From the NCBI GenBank assembly GCA_023433685.1, contig JAEYUD010000215.1:1-7275 (forward strand): 7,275 nucleotides of DNA, read 5' to 3'. Made by a program: the position numbers and the translations under genes. The notes beneath the pieces were generated by a model that saw only the letters and a list, made by a program, of their open reading frames with translations, had not been told where the DNA came from and did not search any database. This document shows, piece by piece, positions 1 through 5,537 of this stretch. This DNA is from Bacteroidota bacterium. Lineage in GTDB: Bacteria > Bacteroidota > Ignavibacteria > Ignavibacteriales > Ignavibacteriaceae. Position 1 is the stretch's first letter, and the number at the start of each line of letters is the position of its first letter.

Positions 1-1039
1 CGTTATACCCGTCGTTGTTTACATCTCCGGGCGAGAAGCCATCGTTCCAAATAGACCACTCTGTGTTCAAACCATATTCCGGGGTTATGTTTGGAGGTCT
101 GGAACCAAAAGACATAACTTCTGTAAACCAATAAGGATGGGTTCCCTGATTCGCAAATACCAGTTCCCCCTTGCCGTCGTTATTGAGGTCTTGAACAATG
201 TACATATGATCTACATATTGCATGGTATCTGTGAATTCATAGTAATTACTGAAATCAAATTCGTTATTACCGTAAATGAACCATCTTTTTTCCTCAGGCG
301 AACTTATGGGTGCATATTTTTTTGACATACCAATGGTAAAATCATCCTTTCCATCACCATCCATGTCAACAAACACGGCATTGAATGGAGCAAACTGATA
401 GTTTGTATCAGGATAAAGCTGAAGAATCTTATAATCCCTGGAGGTTAGAACTGTATTTGTCTCACAAAAATAATATCTAATATTTGCAAAAAAACTTCCT
501 GAATTTTTTACGGCATCTTCAAATACGAATTCTTCATATCCATCACAATTAAAATCAATTGGCCAGCTCTTTCCATACATATCAAGATAAATTACAGTGC
601 TGTCATGATATGTGAATGTGTAATCAGGAATGGAATCAAGCCCGGGACCCCCAAAATAAATATCTATTATAGGGGGTTTTTGCGTTCCATATCGCTGAAC
701 GATAATATCCCGGTATCCATCACGATTCACATCACACCCGGTAGCAGCCTTGGGTGAAAAATTGGGAATTACTATAGCAGGAGTTGTGCTAACCGGGTTC
801 CCGCCGTAGAAAAAACTCAATTTTCCACCCGGGGGTATAAATGTTGGAATATTAGCTTCCGTTACAAAAAAATCATCACAGCCGTCGTTGTTCTGGTCCC
901 CCATGTAAACTATCGATTCAGGCCAGTACAAGGCTCTTTTGATGAACAGATTAGTATCGAACTGGGCATAAAGACTGGAAACTTCCAGGACGGGAGTGAG
1001 GAGTGTGGTGAGTAACAAAAACCTTGTTATGTTTTTCAT
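1..1039 (-). CDS. Secreted FG-GAP/VCBS-repeat beta-propeller protein (N-terminal part, runs off the left edge)
   Basis: I read an uninterrupted minus-strand frame of 346 codons from the ATG at 1039 to the left edge, with no stop. Residues 1-25 form a Sec signal peptide: Lys at position 2, a Leu/Thr-rich core, and a likely cut after LYA, before Gln26. Six calcium-loop motifs of the DxNxDG type follow: DQNNDG (D48), DVNRDG (D103), DFNCDG (D162), DMDGDG (D225), DLNNDG (D284) and DVNNDG (D339). They are 55-63 residues apart, the blade spacing of integrin-like FG-GAP propellers. Such proteins are exported and are usually binding or surface proteins; substrate and partner cannot be told. A seventh blade and any C-terminal sorting domain would lie outside the window. 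Codon use is AT-rich (GAT, AAT, TAT, ATA), unlike the GC-richer operon upstream. A 371-base gap separates it from that operon, so it is probably a separate transcription unit. The start is supported by the signal peptide; the SD is weak. Confidence 0.85.
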   Translation of the reverse strand, partial: MKNITRFLLLTTLLTPVLEVSSLYAQFDTNLFIKRALYWPESIVYMGDQNNDGCDDFFVTEANIPTFIPPGGKLSFFYGGNPVSTTPAIVIPNFSPKAATGCDVNRDGYRDIIVQRYGTQKPPIIDIYFGGPGLDSIPDYTFTYHDSTVIYLDMYGKSWPIDFNCDGYEEFVFEDAVKNSGSFFANIRYYFCETNTVLTSRDYKILQLYPDTNYQFAPFNAVFVDMDGDGKDDFTIGMSKKYAPISSPEEKRWFIYGNNEFDFSNYYEFTDTMQYVDHMYIVQDLNNDGKGELVFANQGTHPYWFTEVMSFGSRPPNITPEYGLNTEWSIWNDGFSPGDVNNDGYN

Positions 1040-1222
1040 ATCGTGTACCTGCTGACTTGTCGAACTGCTAAAAATTATGTGTTTAGCATTCTCCAAAATA
1101 TACATTACCGCGGGAAAAACAAACAGAATAGATGGAGATCAAGGGGAGACAGTACAGAATCCATCGCCCTTCAGAGCCGAAAATGTTGTTTTTTGGCCCT
1201 AAAGGGCAATATTATTTTTTAG

Positions 1223-1265
1223 TTAACCGGTCCAAACAAGCCTGAAGGCTTGTCCTATTGGTTAA
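1223..1265. repeat. Nested inverted repeat, possible terminator or dispersed hairpin element
   Basis: The inner stem is ACAAGCC (1236-1242) against GGCTTGT (1247-1253), a perfect 7-bp match with a 4-base loop. Outside it, TTAACC (1223-1228) is complementary to GGTTAA (1260-1265), giving a second stem separated by an internal loop. Read on the minus strand, the inner hairpin is followed by TTTGG, a poor U-tract, so termination of the four-gene operon here is possible but unproven. The nested symmetry could equally mark a dispersed palindromic repeat. Confidence 0.45.
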
Positions 1266-1287
1266 AATATTCGTGTCTATTCACGAA
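1264..1287 (-). terminator. Weak candidate rho-independent terminator of the four-gene operon
   Basis: On the minus strand, TTCGTG, a six-base loop AATAGA, and CACGAA form a 6-bp stem (1287 to 1270), followed by TATTTT. It lies about 125 bases beyond the TAG of the YeeE/rhodanese gene, in the right orientation. The stem is short with only half GC pairs and the T-run is broken, so this is a weak call. The neighbouring 1236-1253 hairpin is the alternative. Confidence 0.3.
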
Positions 1288-1295
1288 CAATAAAA

Positions 1296-1339
1296 GAATC
1301 TGTGTGAATCCGCGTCATCTGCTTCGCCGTGGCGAAATC
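1296..1339. repeat. Degenerate tandem direct repeat plus small hairpin
   Basis: GAATCTGTGT (1297-1306) is followed directly by GAATCCGCGT (1307-1316). These 10-base units match at 8 positions, and a partial third unit CATCTGC follows. After it comes TTCGCC-GT-GGCGAA (1323-1336), an inverted repeat. The pattern is not coding and resembles short dispersed intergenic repeats. I cannot test copy number from one window. Confidence 0.4.
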
Positions 1340-1410
1340 AGCGGTCTATCCAAATCTTTCAGTGGCCCCTACTGACAATTTCATCCATCATCCTTCATAC
1401 CTCAGCCGTG

Positions 1411-2595
1411 CTAACATCCCCCAATAACGCGGGAGGATTTCTTCTTGGGAGCGGCGGATTTCTTCGCGGCGGAGATGAGCGCGGGGAGCTCTTTGGCTGC
1501 CCGGACGCGGAAGATATGGGTATCTTTCTCCTGACGGGAGACGGGTTCCTTCTCTGCTTTGTAGCTGAGGATATCCTTTTTAAATGCTGCCAGACCACCT
1601 TCGAGGATGGTGAAGTTGTGATAACCGAGTTCAGAGACGATGAAGGCGGCTTTCCGCTCTTCGGCTTCGCTGTTGGCGATGAAGATCGTCTTTTTGTTCT
1701 TGAGCGCGAGCACTTTGTGGGCGTCTTTGCCGAAAAGCTCGTCGAAGGTCATGTTCGTTGAGCCGGGGAGTGAGAATTTCTCAAATTCCTTCGCGGTTCT
1801 AAGGTCGATCACCCGGAGTTTCTTGTCCCTGTCGAGAATTCTGAAAGCGAGTTCATCGACACTCATGGTGTTCACGGGTGTTGAAGTGGTGGCGACTGAC
1901 GCGTCAGCCAGCAGTTCGGTTCTTCTCTCGGGCATGAAAAGGGTGAAGAACCCGATCACGAATAGAGTGAGACCCAAACCAAGATAAAGCTTCTTTGGTT
2001 GCAGTTCGGGGTTGTCTTTTTTGTTAACTTTCTTCTCAACCCAGGTGGTAAACCAGAACGCGCCCACTGCCATTGCCGTCATGCCGAAAGCAAAAAGCCC
2101 CTGAGAGGTGCCGGTGAGATCGTAAATGGTAATGAAACCAAGGTTATCTGCCTTGTAGAGTTCTTCGAACATGGGGTAACCCTCGGCAAAAATGAAGACG
2201 CCGATAAAGCCGCCGAGCACGAAGATCATCGCGTCGATCTTTCCGATCGCCGCGGCGCAGACGCTGGTGCCGGGACAGAACCCTCCGATCACGAATCCGA
2301 GCCCCATTATAAGTCCGCCGACGATAGCCGACCAGACGAAGAGGGGATTCACATAAATGAGACTGAGATCAAGCAGTCCAAAATGACCCAGGGCCACAAC
2401 TCCGATCATCGCAGTAATACCCGCGGTGAAGAATACGCGGAGCACGGTGAAATCGTATCCGTAGAAGAGGCCGACGAGTTTTTTCGAGGTTGAAAATCCG
2501 GCCTGCTCGAGGATGAAGCCGAAGGCGATACCGATCAGGATTGCGACTACAAAATTAAGTTCGTTTCCGATGAAGTCGGGTACTAACGGTCCCAT
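1411..2595 (-). CDS. YeeE/YedE-family sulfur transporter fused to a C-terminal rhodanese-like domain lacking the catalytic Cys
   Basis: 394 residues. Residues 1-221 are a YeeE/YedE (Sulf_transp) membrane domain with about six hydrophobic segments (near 13-31, 51-70, 83-105, 121-137, 166-185, 203-221). It has the family-type Gly/Cys motif GGFCPGTSVC, with Cys107 and Cys113. Characterised YeeE proteins import thiosulfate and use conserved cysteines. Residues 243-341 have a rhodanese fold pattern: RVIDLRTAKEFEKFSLPGS, then an ILEGGLAAF end. The active-site loop, normally CxxGxR, reads NSEAEER (308-314), and there is no Cys between 113 and the last residue. It is therefore not a working sulfurtransferase of the usual kind. 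The lysine-rich loop 187-202 is probably cytoplasmic, which would put the rhodanese-like domain in the periplasm. The tail is Lys/Ala/Ser-rich and ends in Cys394. The ATG shares one base with the TAA of the preceding gene (TAATG), with SD GGAGG (2602-2606) six bases upstream, so translation is probably coupled. Confidence 0.88.
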   Translation of the reverse strand: MGPLVPDFIGNELNFVVAILIGIAFGFILEQAGFSTSKKLVGLFYGYDFTVLRVFFTAGITAMIGVVALGHFGLLDLSLIYVNPLFVWSAIVGGLIMGLGFVIGGFCPGTSVCAAAIGKIDAMIFVLGGFIGVFIFAEGYPMFEELYKADNLGFITIYDLTGTSQGLFAFGMTAMAVGAFWFTTWVEKKVNKKDNPELQPKKLYLGLGLTLFVIGFFTLFMPERRTELLADASVATTSTPVNTMSVDELAFRILDRDKKLRVIDLRTAKEFEKFSLPGSTNMTFDELFGKDAHKVLALKNKKTIFIANSEAEERKAAFIVSELGYHNFTILEGGLAAFKKDILSYKAEKEPVSRQEKDTHIFRVRAAKELPALISAAKKSAAPKKKSSRVIGGC

Positions 2596-3122
2596 TAGTT
2601 ACCTCCCTGCAGCCAAAGTTTACGGAAGAACCAGGCGAAGGCGTAGGCCCCGCCGAAGATCGCGAACATGGTTATCAGTCCACCCGCAGAGAGCACGGCC
2701 ATTCCGCTGAGGGCGGAACCGCTTGTGCAGCCACGACCGAGCTGTGAACCGAGCCCGAAGAGCGCGCCACCAATAAGTGCGGTTACAACCCGGGTTTTGG
2801 TGGTTACGGTCGGGATCTTCTCCAGCGTGAAATTGAGCCGGTTGGAAACCAGACCCGAAATGAATGCACCGATAATTACACCGAGAACTTCGAACACCAG
2901 CCAATTCTTCAGTGGGTTGTTCTCGTGCTCTTTCATGTATTCGCTGTAGAATTTTGAATCCTGTGTGTGCGCGGGAGCCACGGAAGTGACGGTGGCGACA
3001 ACTCCGCTTTTAACTGCACCACTCGCTCCGAGGCCCCTTCCCGTAACGAAAATGGTCACCAGAAGGAGCAGACCCAGGAAAAAGCCTGCCAGATATGGGT
3101 TCATATATTTTGTTTCGTTCAT
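2595..3122 (-). CDS. Short YeeE/YedE-family membrane protein, partner half of the sulfur transporter
   Basis: 175 residues from the ATG at 3122. Membrane segments are near 11-27, 73-93, 112-128 and 139-165, with a soluble, mostly periplasmic-looking stretch at 50-71 (His/Glu/Lys-rich). The signature GRGCTSG (129-135) with its only cysteine, Cys132, is the conserved YeeE/YedE pore motif. Full-length members are about twice this size, and this gene is immediately followed by a second member. The two probably form one transporter for thiosulfate or a related sulfur species; substrate is inferred from family and context. Start choice: the frame also opens at a TTG at 3134 that overlaps the stop of the cytochrome b gene. 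The ATG at 3122 has a GAGG seven bases upstream and is preferred. The stop overlaps the next ATG by one base. Confidence 0.88.
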   Translation of the reverse strand: MNETKYMNPYLAGFFLGLLLLVTIFVTGRGLGASGAVKSGVVATVTSVAPAHTQDSKFYSEYMKEHENNPLKNWLVFEVLGVIIGAFISGLVSNRLNFTLEKIPTVTTKTRVVTALIGGALFGLGSQLGRGCTSGSALSGMAVLSAGGLITMFAIFGGAYAFAWFFRKLWLQGGN

Positions 3123-3130
3123 TTCAATCC

Positions 3131-3805
3131 TCAATTTTCGGTTTTTACCGGTTCGACCGGCACTTCGGTATTGGAAATTTTAGTTGTTTCCTCTGTTTCA
3201 TCCTCAAGCTCCTCATAGCCGGTTATCATCGCCTTAAGGTTGGTGGTTGGCTTGTGACCGGTTGTAATTAGGTAGAGGTGGACCACAATAAAAGCTATCA
3301 GCGCGAAAGCCCCTGCCGTGTGGAAAAGGGCGATCGGCTCAACACTCGTGAGGTCGAGTCCAACGACACTTCCCTTTTGCGGGTAGCGGTAGAACATGTA
3401 AAGGAGCCCGGAGATCACCATTACGGGGATCACGAGAAGCTTGAGCGCGAGATAAACGAGCCTCTGAAGGGGGTTCAGTTTGCTTAGCACCGTTTTCTTT
3501 GTGGGATGTGGCGCGTTACTGAAAATGCCGATCAGATAGAAGTTTATCTGAGCCCTTATGTTCGTGAAAGTGGGGAGATACTGCTTCCACTCTCCCGTTG
3601 AGAAGTGCCAGAAGATCGCGAATGCGATGAGCACTATAAAGGCGTAAGCGGCTATGTTGTGATAAGCGACGGCATTTTCGTAGCCAAAGAATTTAAATGA
3701 GCCGTGCACCTCGAAGCCGGTAGCGGCGAGGAAGAAGATCAGAAATGCCTGAGTCCAGTGCCAGAAGCGTTCAAATGACCTGTAGATATAAACCTGCTTT
3801 TTCAT
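3131..3805 (-). CDS. Membrane-bound cytochrome b (cytochrome b561 / Ni-Fe hydrogenase b-subunit type)
   Basis: 224 residues with four membrane helices near 16-33, 50-68, 118-137 and 158-180. Candidate heme-b ligands are His16 (in FERFWHW, helix 1), His49 or His67 (helix 2), and the pair His162 and His176 in helix 4. The 14-residue spacing of that pair matches the diheme HyaC/FdnI-type cytochrome b fold. It probably links the quinone pool to the octaheme cytochrome encoded just upstream, in either direction. The C-terminal 28 residues are acidic (EELEDETEETT) and disordered-looking, probably cytoplasmic. The ATG overlaps the stop of the octaheme gene by 4 bp (ATGA), with a good SD AAGGAG (3813-3818) seven bases before it. 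This supports the start and coupled translation. No signal peptide is needed; helix 1 inserts the protein. Confidence 0.92.
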   Translation of the reverse strand: MKKQVYIYRSFERFWHWTQAFLIFFLAATGFEVHGSFKFFGYENAVAYHNIAAYAFIVLIAFAIFWHFSTGEWKQYLPTFTNIRAQINFYLIGIFSNAPHPTKKTVLSKLNPLQRLVYLALKLLVIPVMVISGLLYMFYRYPQKGSVVGLDLTSVEPIALFHTAGAFALIAFIVVHLYLITTGHKPTTNLKAMITGYEELEDETEETTKISNTEVPVEPVKTEN

Positions 3806-5379
3806 TTTTCGTCTCCTTTTCTCCGTTTTCTGGATGAGTAAACCCTGGCGGAACCATGGGCAAAAACGCCGATGATGCTCATGACGATAACCCAGTTCCC
3901 GGCTGTGTCAATCAGTGGTGAATAGTCACGCGCGGGCATGTAAAAATCGTTCAGGCCGGCGAGCCTGCTCTCGTTCCTGCTGTGGCACTCTGTACAGGTA
4001 ACAGTCTGATTTTTAGGTGCCACCATGTGATTAACGGGCCAGGTCATTTCGGTGCGGATAAAGGTATATTGCCCACTGAAAGGGAGCCCGACCTCCGCCA
4101 TTCCAACTTTGGAGGCGCGAACCCAGTCGAAATCTTTCCAGAACGCACCTTCACCTTTTTCATCAGCGAAGAGCTTGGGCTGTATCAGCATTTTGGTTAC
4201 GGGGTCGTATGGTTGTCTTGCCCTGTGGATCTTCACGGGGATGATCTTGGAATCTGGATCTGAATATGAGCCGTTAAGGGTATTAATTTGCAGCGCTTTC
4301 GAAGTGTCGCTTATGGTATCACCGAGGAGGTAGTGATCCGCAGTGCCGTTGAACCAGATATACTCCGGTTTCAGGTTCTTACCCCATGTGAAAGAGCCTT
4401 TAATTGAAAGGTATATGTGGTTGCCGTCTTTATCGTCGATCTCGAACGGCTCGCCGTCTTTAAGCTTTCCGGCGGTTGACCAGTCCCAATCGGTTTTGGT
4501 GGCGTTCACCTTGGCGTAGGTCGGGATGTGGCAGGTCTGGCAGGCAACCTTAAGTGTGTGTTCGTTTAGTATCGCCGACTCGTGCGGTGTACCGGTATGG
4601 CACTGTTCACAGGATGATCTGTCGCGGTTCATCGATGAAAGTGAGTACATTTTCCCTTTCATCCTGTGGTTTTCCGCGGTGTGGCAATCGACGCACGTGA
4701 GGTTTGCCCCTTCCACTGCCATGTGTACATCAATATCTTTTGAGGGTTCAAACATGGCTTTGTCGAGGTCGCCGTGTTTAACGTTGTTTCCACCACCTCC
4801 GAAGAAGTGGCAGACGCCGCAGTTGGTGCGTTTTGGTTTGCCGACGCTCTGGGCAACGGTGTTCAGGTTAACCTTGGGATCGGGCGCGCCCGCCATTTCT
4901 GCACCCTTCGCGTAGGTTTCTGAATTATCGTGGCAGACAAGGCAGTCGATGTTGGTTGAGTCGGTGAAGGCTTTCAGTCCGCTCGTCATGCCGAATCCGA
5001 TGTGGCACTTCGCGCAGCTTTTTTCGTTCCCTTCAACTCCTATACAGAAGTTGTTGATTGCGTTGTGTTTTCCGATGTGGATAATTCCGCGGCCCTTTAC
5101 ATACTCTTCCCTCTGCCAGTTCCAGTGGCTCGACTGCATCACTTCCTTGTGCCTTTCGGTGTGGCAGGTGATGCAGGCTTCGGTTACTTCCTGTGGACGG
5201 GTGAACTTCTTCTGAAGTGCAGGGAATTTTGAATGGTCAACGGAAGGAATATGCTTTGTTGTATATTTTTCCTTTAATTGTGAGGTCAGGCTCTGAGGTA
5301 TCTCGTTGGGTCTGAGAAACAATATCACGCTTATAACGGTAAGAAAAAAAACAACCAGTATAACGACTATTTTTTTCAT
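3802..5379 (-). CDS. otr: Octaheme c-type cytochrome, tetrathionate reductase (Otr) family, membrane-anchored
   Basis: 525 residues with exactly eight CxxCH heme sites: Cys69, 122, 146, 187, 229, 257, 280 and 462 are the first cysteines. The order and spacing, with a long insert between sites 7 and 8, plus the NNFCI segment and GGGGNNVKHGDLD region, fit the Shewanella octaheme tetrathionate reductase family. That enzyme reduces tetrathionate and also nitrite and hydroxylamine. In it, as I recall, Lys153 ligates the active heme, with Asp150 and Cys64 nearby. The Cys112 to Lys201 distance here (89) equals 64 to 153, so Lys201 is the likely active ligand and Asn198 stands where Asp150 would be. 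Residues 4-22 are an uncleaved-looking N-terminal anchor. Residues about 494-511 form a second helix followed by SSRKRRK, so both ends sit in the cytoplasm and the heme domain in the periplasm. First gene of the operon; its ATG has no SD. The true substrate (tetrathionate, sulfite, nitrite or other) is not decided by sequence. Confidence 0.92.
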   Translation of the reverse strand: MKKIVVILVVFFLTVISVILFLRPNEIPQSLTSQLKEKYTTKHIPSVDHSKFPALQKKFTRPQEVTEACITCHTERHKEVMQSSHWNWQREEYVKGRGIIHIGKHNAINNFCIGVEGNEKSCAKCHIGFGMTSGLKAFTDSTNIDCLVCHDNSETYAKGAEMAGAPDPKVNLNTVAQSVGKPKRTNCGVCHFFGGGGNNVKHGDLDKAMFEPSKDIDVHMAVEGANLTCVDCHTAENHRMKGKMYSLSSMNRDRSSCEQCHTGTPHESAILNEHTLKVACQTCHIPTYAKVNATKTDWDWSTAGKLKDGEPFEIDDKDGNHIYLSIKGSFTWGKNLKPEYIWFNGTADHYLLGDTISDTSKALQINTLNGSYSDPDSKIIPVKIHRARQPYDPVTKMLIQPKLFADEKGEGAFWKDFDWVRASKVGMAEVGLPFSGQYTFIRTEMTWPVNHMVAPKNQTVTCTECHSRNESRLAGLNDFYMPARDYSPLIDTAGNWVIVMSIIGVFAHGSARVYSSRKRRKGDEK

Positions 5380-5470
5380 GGTATTCGATTATTTCAGTGT
5401 CTAAAACTAAAATTTATTTTATACCCTAAAATAAATTTCAGTCTTATATTGAGCAAGAAAAATCGCTACA

Positions 5471-5500
5471 ATTATAAAATATTTTACTATAATTATGCAA
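5471..5500 (-). promoter_or_regulatory. Sigma70-like promoter for the octaheme cytochrome operon
   Basis: On the minus strand TTGCAT (5500 to 5495) is followed after 18 bases by a perfect TATAAT (5476 to 5471). This predicts a transcript start near 5463 and a leader of about 85 AT-rich bases before the ATG at 5379. It lies in the only sizeable gap upstream of the four-gene operon. The whole gap is AT-rich, so a chance match is possible. If the organism uses a Bacteroidota-type sigma factor, the consensus would differ. Confidence 0.4.
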
Positions 5501-5537
5501 TCCGGGAATAATAATAACTCAGAAGAAATTCCGGATT
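5499..5537. repeat. Inverted repeat at the end of the hydrolase gene, overlapping the candidate -35
   Basis: AATCCGG (5499-5505) and CCGGATT (5531-5537) are perfect 7-bp complements around a 25-base AT-rich spacer. The right arm touches the TAA stop of the hydrolase gene and the left arm overlaps the -35 candidate at 5495-5500. No T-run follows it on the minus strand, so it is a poor intrinsic terminator. It could be an operator for a dimeric regulator or a chance dyad. Confidence 0.3.

Larger units (their letters stand above)
1040..1410. other. Noncoding intergenic region with hairpins and degenerate repeats
   Basis: This 371-base gap lies between the end of the YeeE/rhodanese gene and the start of the FG-GAP gene, and I see no credible coding frame in it. 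Four short inverted repeats are clustered at 1196-1207 (GCCC/GGGC, loop TAAA), 1236-1253 (7-bp stem), 1270-1287 (6-bp stem) and 1323-1336 (TTCGCC/GGCGAA). A near-tandem 10-base direct repeat lies between the last two. The part nearest 1040 should hold the FG-GAP promoter, but I find no convincing -35/-10 pair. The half from about 1223 to 1340 looks like dispersed intergenic repeat material or a degenerate repeat relic rather than a gene. Confidence 0.6.

Noticed and set aside
1190..1220. GCCC-TAAA-GGGC hairpin with a nearby T-run as a plus-strand terminator
   Set aside because: There is no plus-strand gene for it to end, the stem is only 4 bp, and the T-run is displaced from it.
1223..1340. 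CRISPR array or mobile element
   Set aside because: The repeats are only 10 bases, imperfect and adjacent without spacers; no cas or transposase gene is present.
1860..1870. The YeeE/rhodanese fusion as a sequencing-frameshift artefact
   Set aside because: The frame is continuous from membrane domain to rhodanese-like domain through a Ser/Thr-rich linker, with no stop or shift.
1408..2493. Plus-strand frames of 115-164 codons opposite the YeeE/rhodanese gene
   Set aside because: They are antisense to a gene with strong membrane and rhodanese patterns, and have low-complexity or charge-biased translations without recognisable folds.
2620..2904. A 94-codon minus-strand frame within the short YeeE gene
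   Set aside because: It is an out-of-frame shadow rich in Arg, Cys and Trp; the conserved GRGCTSG motif lies in the other frame.
3123..3134. TTG at 3134 as the start of the short YeeE protein
   Set aside because: The ATG at 3122 has an SD (GAGG) seven bases upstream, and the TTG would overlap the cytochrome b stop; the ATG is more likely.
3802..5379. Octaheme nitrite reductase or hydroxylamine oxidoreductase identity
   Set aside because: All eight sites are CxxCH and the spacing and GGGG..VKHGDLD region fit the Otr family better. Activity on nitrogen compounds is still possible.
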